From positions 27,457,501 to 27,521,500 of the forward strand of contig NC_091661.1 in NCBI RefSeq assembly GCF_042453785.1: 64,000 nucleotides of DNA, read 5' to 3'. Under the pieces are notes generated by a model that was given only the letters and a program-made list of their open reading frames with translations, had not been told where the DNA came from and searched no databases. Position 1 is the first letter of the stretch, and every line of letters begins with the position of its first letter. This document shows positions 1-11,881 of the stretch, piece by piece. This DNA comes from Malus domestica (taxonomy: Eukaryota > Streptophyta > Magnoliopsida > Rosales > Rosaceae). The position numbers and the translations under genes were made by a program.

Positions 1-1686
1 ATGACTATGAGAAAAGTGTTCTTCATAAAGCTTAGTTTTTTTCTCTGCCCCATTGACAATTTGATACTTTAATTTTTTTATTTTTTTTTCACCAGTCCAT
101 GAATGTGGGGATGTACATATCAACTAGGGACCCTCAATTATTTGATTTGAAACAGAAGCAGCAACCAAATGACAAATTATATGATGATCCTCAAGCTGAA
201 TTCCCAATTCTCACGATAATGCAAAAGTGGGAAACCGTCTTTTATTGGGGACGATCTTCTGCCATCAATAAAATATATTCTATCCCATCTTTGTCCAAAG
301 TCCAACTAAAAGCACACTATTGTCTCTTTTTGAGAAAAGTAATTAAATATGGCCACCAGGGGCAGATCCATCTTGGGGGCAATGTGGGTCAGCTGACCCT
401 TCAAGCTCAGAAATCTTTTATAAAAAAGTTGGGTGTTGTTTTTTTAAAATCGGAGATGTTCTTGTAAACTATATTCTAATTGCTCAACGAATTGCCTCTA
501 TGGGCACTGAGTAGGATAGTTGCTAGCCTCATACCTTTGTATTTGTATGTGTTGCAATGGCCATATGTCGATACCGAGTCGTGTTGCTATGACCATATGT
601 CGATAGACCGACTCAGTATATGTTGGCATTTGTCGGCATGCTTGCTTAAAAGTTATTGGTATATGTTGACATCAGTCAACATGCTTACTCTCGAATGTTA
701 TTGGTGTAAGAAGTAATTGAAAAACAAGTTACTAGAATCACAGATAAAACATAAATAATTACAATAAACCAATCAAACAATTAAAGGGAAATAAAGTTAT
801 CTTAGAATCACAGATAAAACATAAATAATTACAATAAACCAATCAAACAATTAAAGGGAAATAAAGTTATCTTCCAAAGAAGAGGAAAAAGAAGCCATGA
901 TTGCTAGGGTTTCAAAAGGAGTCCTCTACACTTAAGCAGCCAAGAGTCCTTGCTATCAAATAGGGGTTTTAACACAAGATAGGATAATGCTGTGAGTGCA
1001 GGGATCTCCTAATATGTCCTAATATATAGACGCTCATCCCTTTAATCCGGCCTATGAATCGATTAAAGGGATATTCCAAATCAATTAGGATTTCATTATA
1101 GTTCTAAATGGTAATGAATTCTTTGTCAATTAATTAAGGTTTTCATAATTAATTGCACTAAATAAGGACTCCTAAATCTAACCAAATAAGGCTCCATAAT
1201 TTTCTCAAATATTAACTCGGATTGACCAAGTTACTTGTATGTCAAGAAATAGTGAGCACATGTTTTTTGACACTCACAACTTACAATTGGCATCTATCGA
1301 CATCGACAGTGTGCAATATAACTTAGGATACACAAACAGTGTAGAAAGTGATTGTTTGCGTAGAAAGAGTAAAGCCCATAGCTATGTTTCATTCATAATA
1401 TCATTATTTATGTTCTATTCATTTGTGTTATCATTAGGTATATTTATTGTTGGATGAGGATCCAGAATTTGAGCCTTATAATACACCAATTTTTTCAACA
1501 ATTCAAGAATGTAAGAACGCATATATCAACTCTGTGGTGTTCTGAAACAGAAGCAGCACCAAAATGACAAATTGCTGATTCCCATATTCCAGTGCATGGG
1601 CCAGCAGGATGGGGAAAAGTTAGGATCCACGCAAGTTCAGTTTTGAGTTTCAAAATTCCCATGATATTGCAAAAGTGAGAAACTGT
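1..1686. other. AT-rich intergenic DNA, no gene supported
   Basis: No convincing gene is seen. Short open frames here are unlike any family I know. Two stretches, about 99-240 and 1505-1690, are diverged copies of one another: both contain a run reading close to AACAGAAGCAGCA followed by AATGACAAATT and later TGCAAAAGTG. Each follows a T-rich tract, which would fit a decayed duplicated exon, but I cannot name a parent gene. The LINE to the right interrupts the second copy. Confidence 0.5.
733..872. repeat. 70-bp tandem duplication
   Basis: Two adjacent copies (733-802 and 803-872) of a 70-bp AT-rich unit starting TAGAATCACAG match essentially base for base, so the duplication is recent. It lies in noncoding DNA. 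Confidence 0.9.
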
Positions 1687-1862
1687 ATTTTTTTTTTGGT
1701 AAACTAAGAAATTCATTCCAGGGCCAAGAGGCCAAAAGTAAACACCGAAAGCCTACACAGAGGCAAATACATAAAAACCACTAACACAGTGCAGAAGGGT
1801 ACAACAAGGAGGACGTTGCAGCAAAGCAAAGGCGTCGCCCTCTACACTGCCAAAAGGAGAAA

Positions 1863-2833
1863 CTAATGAGGACAAGGTAAGCCATCATTGTTCAAGACAA
1901 AAATCAACGAAGATGGGGGTCGATTGACCCAAACAACATTACACATCTCCAAATTACTAAACGACGCAAGGGAATCCGTCGCCATATTGGCCGATCTTGG
2001 AACCCAATACCAGCGACAATTCTGGAAAGTTTCACCCAAATCCCAAACATTTGCCAAGATAGGGAAAGCCTCTCAATTGCCATTCTGTTGAGACTTCGAA
2101 AGACAAGAAATAGTTTCCAGAGAATCAGATTAAAAAATGACCGAGCTAATACCTAGGGAGACCGCTAACTCGTAACCACGAAGCAGAGCTAAAGCCTCTG
2201 CCATTGCAACACAAGAAGCAGAAACGGGGTACCTCGCCGCAACAATGAAATCCCCCTTGCATCCCAAGCCACCACCGTAGCAAACCAGATTTAGTCAACC
2301 TAGATCAGCTTGCATCCACATTTACTTTAACAAAAGGGGAGACAGGGGGTCCACCTTGTAAGCTGACTGACCCGACCTAGTTCCACCGTCTTCGAGTCCT
2401 CAGGGACCAACCGAGCATTAAAGAACTTAGCAACTGAATTACAGATACCCAAAATTACCTTTGAGGGAATGATAGACACATGGTTAAAGACAAAATCACA
2501 ATGGGACTTCCAAATATGCCAACAAGTGAAAGCCATATAAGTCTATACCCATTCTTTACTCGCCGAAGACCCCAAATTAGTAGTGAAGACAGAGAGTAGC
2601 CAAAAAACCCAGCTAGAAATGCTCCCATGATAGATGTTATACTTAAGAGCCCCACCAAACCAAATTGAATTGACCCAAGGGCAGAGAAGAAAAAGATGCT
2701 CAATAGTTTCCTCCTGACATAGACATATTGGGCATGTAGGGGTTGGGAAAGAACATCTCCTAAACAGCATGGCCAAAGTAGCTAAAGCATTATGGAGAGA
2801 ACTCCAAAGAAAGTGTCTAACCTTAGCCGGCAC
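1863..2833 (-). pseudogene. LINE zf-RVT and RNase H remnant
   Basis: Segment 2833-2543 contains the zf-RVT signature: a VRHFLWSSLHNALAT stretch, then CPICLCQEETIEHLFLLC, whose Cys and His residues bind zinc. Further on, 2057-1863 contains PRSANMATDSLA, the C-terminal block of the RNase H domain that follows zf-RVT in plant L1 elements. Stops and frame changes separate the pieces. Confidence 0.75.
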
Positions 2834-2914
2834 ATTGACCCTCCATATGCCCTTTCACAGCTTCTTCGGAACAGAACGAGTGAAGGGGGAACAGTGATCT
2901 CACAAAGCTAGGGA

Positions 2915-4890
2915 TCACAATTGTACCCATAAATAACCTAACCTGACTGAATAGCTACCATTTCTGTTAGCCGCCCAAACAAATCGATTCTTCATTCGAG
3001 GGTTCCTAATTGGGGTATCCCTGATTGCCGCGCAATCCTCCGTCGACAGGAAGGGCAGGAGAAAATCAATGTCCCAAGTCTTGGTAATTGGGCAAATTAA
3101 TGAACTTACATGTGTGCCTCTAGTTACTGAAACACCATCCGAATGAGTAGGATGTCCTATCGGTAAAGTGGGGAGCCATCTATCAACCCAAAGACGAACC
3201 TCATCCCCACCCATGATCTGCCAATGAGCCCCATTTTGAATCAATTCCCTTCCCACAAGAAGGCTTGGCTAGGCCCAAGAGGTGCGGCATTTTTTCGTAG
3301 CAACCAAAAAAGAGCAATTCGAAAAATAACGGGCCTTTATCACTCGAGCCCACAGCGAGTCTGGCTCAACAATCAAACGCTAACACTGCTTGGCAAGGAG
3401 AGCATCATTGAATTCCTGGAAGTTTCTGAAACCTATACCATACAAATGTTTTGGCAAACCCATAGTCTCCATATAGACCTAATAAGTTTTTCGTCTCCCA
3501 CTAGTATCCTTCTACCAAAATTTAGCAATCAAAGCATCCAATTCCTTACAGAGGACAACAATAAACTTAAAGATGTTCATTGGGTATGCGGGAATGGCTT
3601 GAGCAACAGCCTTGATCATCACTTCTTTTCCCGCTTTTGTTAACATGTTTTGCTTCCATCCTTGTAACTTCCCCAAGATCCGGCCCTTCACATAAGCTAA
3701 TCCTCGTTTCTTCGAGCAACCCCAAATAGTAGGCACCCCCAAGTATGTACCCGGGTTCTTCACAACAGTCATTCCCAAGATGTTTCCCAATTCATCGACC
3801 ATATTCGAGGGAATGTTGGTCCCGAAAAAAACACTAGATTTCTGCATATTAATTTCCTGTCCTGAGGCTGTGCAGTAGTCCTTAAGGAGGTCAACCAAGC
3901 TATGACAATTTCTCCTATCCGCCTTTAGGAAGATTAACGTGTCATCCGCAAACAAGATGTGTGAGATGACCAGCCCAGACACACTCGACTTCACCCCCTC
4001 CAGGAGTCTCATTTCAACAGCCCCCTGTATCATTCTGGAAAGAACCTCTCCCACTAGGAGAAATAAGTATGGCGATAGGGGGTCACCCTGGTGAAGACCA
4101 CGAATTGGAGCAAACTTTTCACCTGGTTGTCCATTTAGAATGACCACAAAGTTAATTGAGGACACACAACCCATTACAAGCTTCCTCCACAAAATCCTAA
4201 ATCCCATCATTTCCATGACTGCATCCAGGAAGTCCCATTCCACCCTGTCATAAGCCTTTTGCATATCAAGCTTAATACCAACCTCGAACTTGCTCTTTGC
4301 TTTCCGGACTTTTAGAAAGTGAAACACCTCATGGGCTATTCCAATATTGTCTTGTATATGTCTACCCGTAACAAACGCATTCTGCATAGGGGATATAATT
4401 TCTGGCAAGATAGGCTTTAATCGATTCGCCAACAATTTGGATAAAATCTTGTAAGAATAGTTGCATAGATTTATGGGACGAAATTTCGACACCGTCTCAG
4501 GATTCTGCACCTTTGGAATCAAAACAATGTGGGTGGAGTTTAATTTGCTAGGACTGTCCTGCCCTTGAATCAAAGATCGGACAAGAGCGTTTACATCACC
4601 ACAATGTTCTCCCATAACGTATGATAAAACACCTCTTGAAAACCATCAGGGCCCAGAACTTTCAGTCCACCCATATTAAAAGCCGCATCTTTTACCTCCT
4701 CTTCCAAGACTGGCGCCATAAGCACTGCATTCATCTCTTCCATCACCGTTGGGGTTAAGCAGTCAAGAGTTGTCCCCCAGTTCCGAGTTCCCCCAAACCT
4801 GAAAGTATTAATAAAATGCTCATCCACCAGCCTTCGAACCTGATTGGGGTTCTTTACCCAGTCACCATTAGTATTTCTTATTTTCAGCAC
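2915..4890 (-). pseudogene. LINE reverse transcriptase remnant
   Basis: The main open segment (4615-3512, 367 codons) is a non-LTR reverse transcriptase. It shows LIPKVQNPETVSKFRPI, the NAFVTGRHIQDN block, KLDMQKAYDRVEWDFL (catalytic Asp), GLHQGDPLSPYLF and the HILFADDTLIF block with the catalytic FADD. A preceding segment (4890-4591) carries the region upstream of finger 0, and 3256-2915 carries the downstream WQIMGGDEVRLWVDRWLP block. The three pieces lie in different frames, so at least two indels have broken the polyprotein. The RT core itself keeps its key residues. Confidence 0.9.
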
Positions 4891-5118
4891 CTTGTTCCTT
4901 CTGCGCCGTTGAATCGTGGTCTGATGGAAGAACTTTGTGTTAGCATCTCCATCCCTTAACCACTTTACCCGAGATCTTTGTTGCCAAAAACTCCCATCCT
5001 ACGTCCAAAGACCGTCAATCAATCTAAACTTCTCCTTAATTTCCTCCTTATGAGCTCCCCAATTTTTTGTAACTCCTCTAGTTGATCCAACAGAAACTCA
5101 ATCTGACGGCCCCTTATC

Positions 5119-5907
5119 TTAAATATTACGACTCCACCGAATTAGATGAGAACGGCAGCCGTTAATCTTTTTTAGCCATCTCACAGGGGCACACCCATCT
5201 TCCAGACAATCCCAACACTTCCTCACCACCTCTTTGTATTCCTCTTCCTTAGCCCATAACGCCTTAAACCGAAACAGTTTTCTGCCCCTCCTAACTTCCG
5301 ATTCGGTTTGGATAATAATCGGGCAATGATTCGATCCCAAAATCGTCCTGTGAGTAACCGTCGTGTTAGGCCATAAATCTTGCCATTGTCTATTGCATAA
5401 TCCCATGTCCAAACGTTCTTCCACCAAAGATCCATTTCTCGTGCCTCGCCAAGTAAAAGTTGGACCATTAAAGTCCAAATCCATCAACTCAGAGGAGTTC
5501 AAAAAGCTTTCAAGGTACCGGGGCCGATTGTATAACACCTGAGATCCACCTGACTTCTCCGAATCCTACATGAATTCATTGAAATCCCCTCTGCATAACC
5601 AAGGCATACTTGAAGGTGTGAAGTAAGTGTTCATCCAATTCTAGAATTTGACCTTTTCACATCTATAAGAAGTTCCATACACTCCCGTAAATCGAACCCA
5701 TATTTGATCTCATTCATCCTTCATTCTGGCATCAAATATATGTTTTGATGAAAAAAGAATTTCAACCTCCAACGAGACGTCCCACCACAAACTTAAACCA
5801 CTCACTCTCCTAATTGAAGTCACATTGAACCCATTCGAAAAACCCATACGTTTCCTAACTCTATCAATTCTATGATCTTTCATTTTTGTCTCCGCTAGAA
5901 AGATCAT
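5119..5907 (-). pseudogene. LINE APE-type endonuclease remnant
   Basis: Two pieces of an exonuclease/endonuclease/phosphatase fold are visible. The first (5907-5710) has the catalytic ETK motif (LAETKMKDHR). The second (5538-5119) has the conserved FTW segment (GPTFTWRGTR), the RLD segment and the terminal SNHCPI, which corresponds to SDHCPI of active enzymes. In L1 elements this domain nicks the target DNA to start target-primed reverse transcription. The Asp to Asn change in SNHCPI and the loss of frame between the pieces indicate an inactive copy. Confidence 0.8.
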
Positions 5908-6507
5908 AGAGGGTCTACGATTCCTTATTAGCTCATGAAGGGCCCAAACTACCGTGTCTGACCCAAGACCCCGGCAGTTCCAAAAAAAGGTGTATCATGG
6001 CAAGCGTGTGGCTGTTGTAGGCTAGCCGCCACCACCCCGAGCCACATTGCCCGTACTTCTCGATAGATTATTTTTCTTTTCTATTTTCGAGACCCCTACC
6101 ACATATTCCCATAGATTTTGATACTCAATCGGGACATCTTGTAACTCATCATCTGCATCTATAGCACGTTCCATCATTAAACTTCACTCCTTGCTGCTCG
6201 TGCCTCTCATGTTGTCTGTCATCTTTCCTTTTCGTGCCTCCCCATCCCCAGACTTTTCATTTTCTTAAGGGGGGACTGCACCAATTCGAGACTCTGAAGA
6301 TCTCCTCCTCTTTTCGTCTGACTTGCCTCAGCCTGATTGGTATAGATGGTCTCTCTCTCCATACCTTGAGATTCCACCGCTTTATTCCCCCATTCAAAAG
6401 CACCCTGCAAGTGGTTCATCCCCTCATTGATTTCTTCAATTCTAACTGACTGATTATTCCCTATCTGCCTAGGAATGGCAAAGTTCCTAATCTGCTTGGA
6501 TGAAGGA

Positions 6508-6508
<1 letters not shown>

Positions 6509-6550
<42 letters not shown>
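6509..6550. repeat. (AT)n microsatellite
   Basis: An uninterrupted run of about 20 AT dinucleotides sits at the upstream edge of the LINE and just before the Copia remnant. Confidence 0.95.
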
Positions 6551-6553
<3 letters not shown>

Positions 6554-6669
6554 GAAGCTATAGCTATCTAGCTAAGGTGTAAAGCCTAGCTAGAATCAAG
6601 GAATAAAACATAAATTCCATAAAATAAAATAAAAGGGTACTACATATCTAACGATAAATCCACAAGATT

Positions 6670-8914
6670 CATTGTAGCAAGTTGGATCTAAGTGCCCTTT
6701 GGTGCGTGTTTGTTGGGTTTTCCCCCAACATAAAGGGTATAAGTGCTATCACCCTGAAACTCGACATATGTATGTGACCATGAATGTTACTTTTTCTAAA
6801 TCAGAGTATTTTTATTCTTCGATCCCATCACCTTCAGATCACCATGGGGAGAATGGTGATCAGAGTAATCTTGGGTGGTTAGAAGTACCAAATGATGTGA
6901 TATGTAGTTTAGAGGGAGCATATGTTAACGATAATGATGAAAATAAGACACCAGTTTCTCGGCAAGAAACTGCTGAGAGTGATACGGGGACTTCAGCTGC
7001 TGCATGTCGGGACATGTGCGGGCCATCAACAAGGTCCTGTCAAGGAAGCTACAACAGTCCAGCATCTAGTTGCTACTGAACCAAGTACATCAGGGGAAGA
7101 AGTACTATCTGCCGAACCCATATCACCCTCTCTCTCTCTAGCTTGATAGTGCCATTCAATGTGTCTTCTCTGAATATCCCTGAGGTAAGTACTACAGATG
7201 CTCATGTAACTAATCCAAATAATGTTGTAAGTACATATAAGTTGCCACCAAGGCAAAATCGTGGTGTTCCTCCTGACAGGTTTTCTCCCGAAGGAAAAGT
7301 AAAGTATACAATAGAAAATTATGTGTCATGTAAGAACCTTGCGCCTGAACGCCAAGCATGGGTGAATAATGTGGAAGTAATCCAAGTACCAACTCGAGTT
7401 AAGGAGGCCTTGAAAGATCCTAAATAGGCTGCTGCAATGGACGAAGAAATGATGACACTACATAAGAATGATCCATAAGAAGTGATGGAACTACTGAAAG
7501 GAAAAAAAAAGGGTGTAAATGGGTCTTTACAATTAAATATAAGGTTGACGGATCAATAGACATGTATAAAGCAAGGTTAGTAGCAAAAGGTTATACTCAA
7601 ATGTATGGTGTTGATTACTAGGAAATTTTTTCCCCAGTAGCCAAGATGAATATCGTACATGTTCTTATTTCATTAGCTGCAAATTTGAATTGGCCACTGA
7701 AACAGTTTGATGTAAAAAATGTTTTCCTTTATGGGCATTTGGAAGAAGAAGTATATATGAATTTTCCTCCAGGATATAATGCCGGAGAGAAAACCGGAGT
7801 GTGTAGGTTGCGAAAGTTGCTTTATGAGCTTAAGCAATCGCCTCGTGCATGGTTTGGTAGATTTACTCAAGTCATGAGAATGAATGGATATTACCATAGT
7901 CACTCCGACCACACATTGTTTGTAAAACAAAGAAGTGGCAAAGTGATAGCTTCAATGATCTATGTGGATGACATGATAATAACATGTGATGATTCAGAAG
8001 GGATGGTAAAACTGGAAGAGAGTCTTGCTGCTGAATTTAAGATGAAAAATTTGGGAGATTTAAAATATTTCCTTGGAGTAAAAGTGGCTCGTTCGTCTAA
8101 AGGTATTTTCTTGTCTTAACGTAAATATGTTCTGGATTTATTGAAGGAGACAAGTATGCTTGGATGTAAACAAGTGGACATTCCTATTGTTGAGAAACAT
8201 CATTTAGGGATTTATCCAGATCAGAGACCAGTTGACAAAGGCAGATATCAGAGACTGGTAGGGATTTATATATCTCACACTCGTCCGGATATTGTCTATG
8301 CAATGAGTGTGGTGAATCAATTTATGCACTCACCAAGTGTGGATCACATGATTGCAGTTATGTGAATTTTGGCGTATTTGAAGTCTGCTCCAGGAAAGAG
8401 AATTTTGTATGAACATGCCATATGAGGATTAAGGGATTTACTGATGCCGATTGGGCAGGGGATGTGACCGATAGGCGTTCTACGTCCGGGTATTTTACAT
8501 TTGTTAAAGGTAATTTGGTTACTTGACGAAGTAAGAAACAAAAGGTGGTGTCACGGTCTTCCACGAAAGCCGAATTCAAAGGCATGACACATGGAGTGTG
8601 TGAGATCTTTTGGCTACGAAAGTTGCTTTGGGGTATCGGCTTTAAGCAAAAATAGGCGATGAATTTGTATTGTGACAATAAGTCGGCGAGAGAAATAGCA
8701 GAGAATCCAGTACAACATGATCAGACTAAGCATGTTGAGGTTGATTGACATTTTATTAAAGAGAAGCTTGAGAAGAATGTGGTGTCAATACCGTTTGTTA
8801 GCTCGGAAGATCAACTTGCAGATATTCTAACTCATGACGTGTGTAGTAGGAGCTTCAATGACTCACTTATCAAGTTGGACATGTGTGATATCTATGCACC
8901 AACTTGAGAGGGAG
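6670..8914 (+). mobile_element. Ty1/Copia remnant: integrase tail, RT, RNase H
   Basis: Translated pieces follow Copia pol order. At 6680-6800 is the integrase C-terminal block (HKGYKCYHPETRHMYVTMNV). At 7540-8119 is the reverse transcriptase, with LKQFDVKNVFLYG, a KLLYELKQSPRAWFG block and the catalytic YVDDMII. Around 8440-8840 are RNase H pieces, including DADWAG and an ADILT-like end. Gag, protease and most of integrase are absent. Many stops and frameshifts break the frame, so the copy is old and non-coding. A purine-rich tract at 8906-8914 precedes the LTR. Confidence 0.88.
7646..8119 (+). pseudogene. Copia reverse transcriptase fragment
   Basis: This 157-codon open stretch is the best preserved part of the Copia remnant. 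It covers RT from the N-terminal palm (QFDVKNVFL, with the first catalytic Asp) through GLKQ-like YELKQSPRAW to YVDDMII, the active-site pair, and on to LGDLKYFLGVKVA. Upstream RT sequence continues in another frame at about 7440-7640 with a stop in between. It is a fossil fragment and not a host gene. Confidence 0.85.
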
Positions 8915-9088
8915 TATTGGATTGAGTCAATATTTAAGGAAAAGGAATGTAAATATTGTGTAAATATTAGAGTCATGTTTTAGGAAGGATATATTTGGGT
9001 CATTTATTGTTTCCTTATGTAACAAGGATTGTGTGTACTTATATTGAGAATTATGGAATACATGAAAATTAAGCCGTAAAATTCTACA
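8915..9088 (+). repeat. Copia LTR, 174 bp
   Basis: The segment begins directly after the purine tract GAGAGGGAG and starts TATTGG (a decayed TGTTGG). It ends in ACA, immediately before TGGTATCAGATCC. It would be the 3' LTR of the remnant to its left, yet it is followed by a primer-binding site as a 5' LTR would be. Confidence 0.65.
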
Positions 9089-9104
9089 TGGTATCAGATC
9101 CAGG
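9089..9104 (+). other. Primer-binding site, initiator tRNA-Met type
   Basis: TGGTATCAGATCCAGG follows the LTR end without a gap. It matches the 3' end complement of plant initiator tRNA-Met (TGGTATCAGAGC) in the first eleven bases or nearly so, which is the usual Copia primer site. The G/C-richer DNA to about 9300 looks like a Copia untranslated leader. Confidence 0.6.
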
Positions 9105-9581
9105 GAGCGGACATATAATGTAGTGTCACGTAATGGGTGGGTCTCATTGGCCTCGTGCGATGATGGTGGGTTCCTTGGCCCCGCGTGTAGGGTGTGTTTC
9201 CTTGGCTCCACGTGGTTGCCGATGTGTGGATCTCCCACGTGAGGGTGTGTCTTGAATCCCATATCGATCGTAGAAAAAAGAGAAGTAATAGTTTAAATAC
9301 CCTAACTAATACCGAGACCTTTTGTGATAAAACTCCACTCCTGACGAATTGTGTAAGTGGTAATTACGAAATTGGGGACAATATCGGTGTTGTTGAAAGT
9401 GGGCATTCGGCCCGTCTTTCTGATAATTCTACACTTATTAGGTACACGGGAAAATGCCTTGACAAAATAACTCAAAAAGAATGATGCATAGTCGGTAGCC
9501 AAAGTGATGTGTGAATTTTCATATTGTCTAGTGTATGCATTGCTCCCACTATCTATTGCACGGTTGTTATGAGACAAACTT
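9105..9581 (+). other. Probable Copia leader and unassigned DNA
   Basis: The first 200 bp continue from the primer-binding site and contain imperfect repeats of a GGTGGGTTCCTTGGC type. No gag can be read downstream. From about 9300 the sequence is unassigned and I see no gene. Confidence 0.4.
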
Positions 9582-9601
9582 AACTTGAAAAATTAACCCA
9601 A

Positions 9602-10839
9602 CCTTTTTTCTCTCACGCAGAAAGCCCCCCAAAATCCCAGCCTTTGCTGCCAACTCCTTCATCTGGTTGGGGTTGGCAGGCATCCCCTTCTGCTACACTT
9701 TTTCTTTCTCCTTTTTAGCTCGCTACCCATACCCTCAAGTCTTCCTCATTCCCCATCCGCCCCCTTCTCTCTTGCTGCATCCCAGCCCGTTACCCACACC
9801 TTCAAGTCCTCCCCCTTCCCCTTTCAAGGCTTTATTTCCATTTCCTTTTTCTCCTCTTCCTTTGTTTTTATTCTTTTCCTACGATGCTTTATTTCTAATT
9901 TCCTTTTGGCTTTCTTTGAGCTTTGTCTCAATTCCCCAAGCTTGTCTCAGATCGAAACCTTCAGACACTTCTCTTGCTCCAATGCTTCTTTCCATCGCTT
10001 GTCCTCAATTACCGACCACTGCTATTTGGCCTCGGGTGCTTCTCCTAGGCGAATCGTTTGGGTTTTGGGTGGCTGTTAAAGTGCATTTTGCAATACTTGG
10101 TAGGATTATGGGAGCTTTCACTACGCGGGTGGCTCACTTACCCCCATTTTTCGTTGATCCAATTGCTCTGTTTGGTTCATTTTCTTGGTGGTGGTGGCCT
10201 TGCGATGGAGGCGCATCAGATTTGGTGGTGGCTGCTAGTTTCCTCTTTAATTTTAAGGTTTCCGTTATTTTTCAGTTAGGCCCTTTTGGGCTTTTATGTT
10301 TGTTGATGCACAAAATCAATGGGGACTTTGGTACAACAGAAAATGTTAAGTTTGCGAGTAGAGGAGTTCTCATTAATTGTGAAGGGTTTACACAAGTACA
10401 TAGGTTTAAGCTTTCATTTTGTAAGTACTAGTGAATGATTTAGTACAAATGACATTAGGAAATATTGTGGGAGAATGATCTCCTTTTATAGAAGAGAGTT
10501 TCTAGCTTTGTTTTGACATTGACACGTGTCGTGTTGTGATTGGCTTTTGATGTTGACACATGTCGCGCTATGATTGACTTCTGATGTCGACACGTGTCGC
10601 GCTGTGATTGACCTCCTGGTTGGAGGGAAACTCTTCTGGGTCATTGACGGTATAACGTTGACCGGTGCTCAGTAGTTTCGGGATTGGTCAAGTATGGTAC
10701 AAACAATGTTATATTTGTTTTTTCTTGCTAAGCTTGTATTTAGGTTGTGGGATACCTTTTGGGCTTTCTTGTCCTTGTACTAGCCTTTTTATTTAATGGA
10801 ATGGAAGTAGCTTAGTTTGACCCCCCCTCCCAAAAAAAA
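9602..10839 (+). mobile_element. Short non-LTR retroinsertion with poly(A) and 20-bp target duplication
   Basis: The stretch ends in an A-run (10832-10841). It is flanked by AACTTGAAAAATTAACCCAA (9582-9601) and AACTCGAAAAATTAACTCAA (10840-10859), which agree at 18 of 20 positions. That is the footprint of target-primed retrotransposition. The interior has a C/T-rich 5' part and an open frame at 9667-10431 that is Pro, Phe and Leu rich and resembles no family I know. The last 130 bp read like a plant LINE 3' untranslated region. It may be a LINE derivative that lost its coding part, or a retrocopy of an unknown transcript. Confidence 0.55.
10514..10620 (+). repeat. Three diverged copies of a 33-35 bp unit
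   Basis: Three consecutive units share the core GACACGTGTCG.GCT.TGATTG (the middle one reads GACACATGTCG). Each core is a short palindrome containing an ACGTG-type motif. The array lies inside the retroinsertion. Confidence 0.7.
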
Positions 10840-10869
10840 AACTCGAAAAATTAACTCAAAGAGGCTGAT

Positions 10870-11095
10870 GAATGGTTACTAGCTAAGGCAACTAGCCAAA
10901 TGATGTGTAAACTTTTATCTTGTCTTCAACAAGAATTTTTTTTAGATCCAATGACTCAAGATATCATTGCATAGGAAGAGGGGAATGGTTACTAGCTAAG
11001 GCAACTAGCCAAATGATGTGTAAACTTTCATCTTGTCTTCAACAAGAATTTTTTTTAGATCCAATGACTCGAGATATCGTTACATAGGAAGATGG
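10870..11095. repeat. 113-bp tandem duplication
   Basis: Two adjacent copies (10870-10982 and 10983-11095), starting GAATGGTTACTAGC, differ at only a few positions. No coding meaning is apparent. Confidence 0.9.
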
Positions 11096-11345
11096 GACAT
11101 TGATAATTGACAAATGCTAAAGAGACTCTCAAACTGAGACTCTTCATGAATTTTCTGCCACCTCATATTTTTGGCACATTATTTTATAATGTTAGCACGG
11201 TAATTGTGCTACAAAGATGAGGTTACAAAAAATCTATAAAAATTCTCACTTTTAAGAAAATTTTCTTAGCGTTATCGTTGTGTCTCTCTTTTCTCTTCTC
11301 ATCCGGAGTCAAGCTCGAAGACTACCGGAATTTGATGAGAAAATG

Positions 11346-11483
11346 CCAGTGACATTAAAATTTGTGTTTTTTAATCAAAACAGCTGCAACAAAAAACCAC
11401 AACCCTTTCAAGAACCAGTGACATTAAAATTTGTGTTTTTAAATCAAAACAGCTGCAACAAAAAAGCACAACCCTTTCAAGAA
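11346..11483. repeat. 69-bp tandem duplication
   Basis: Two adjacent 69-bp copies (11346-11414, 11415-11483) begin CCAGTGACATTAAAA. The unit is a multiple of three and stays open in one frame, giving a repeated 23-residue peptide, but flanking sequence gives no sign of a gene. Confidence 0.85.
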
Positions 11484-11881
11484 ACTATGAACCCGAAATT
11501 CAGCCAATAACTAATAACACATGTGACCTCTCTGCATGCATGGCCAAGTACATGGTGGATATGTGTACCTGATTGACATTCCATATACGACAAATTCCTA
11601 CTTTCCCACAGTTTTACGACTTTCCCAATCTCCTCAACATTCATACTTCACAAATCAACAAATACCTAGTTTATTTCCTTTGTCTTGTTGGCCCAGGAAA
11701 TCTATGGGTAGACACGAGAAACCAATCAATCAAAACCTGAGAGGTGCCTCTGGACCTGCTTTTGATAAATAAAATAATATCGACCACATCAAAATGCAAC
11801 TGATTTGATAGTTTTGTGCCTCAAGTATCTCCCTCGTTAGATTGGGTATAGGATGATAGCAGAGAGATCGTCTACTAAATC

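Larger units (their letters stand above)
1687..6508 (-). mobile_element. L1-type LINE retrotransposon, degenerate
   Basis: Read on the minus strand, this stretch holds in order a gag-like N-terminal remnant (around 6419-6219), an APE-type endonuclease (5907-5119), a reverse transcriptase (4890-2915), a zinc-binding zf-RVT segment (2833-2543) and an RNase H end (2536-1863). It finishes in a T-run at 1688-1698 on the plus strand, which is the poly(A) tail of a minus-strand element. This order is that of plant L1 elements. The frames are broken in several places, so the copy cannot make its own proteins. The 5' end was not fixed; it runs into an AT microsatellite at 6509 and I found no clear target duplication. 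Confidence 0.88.

Noticed and set aside
9667..10431. 254-codon open frame
   Set aside because: Pro/Phe/Leu-rich low-complexity product inside a retroinsertion; no domain, and composition explains its openness.
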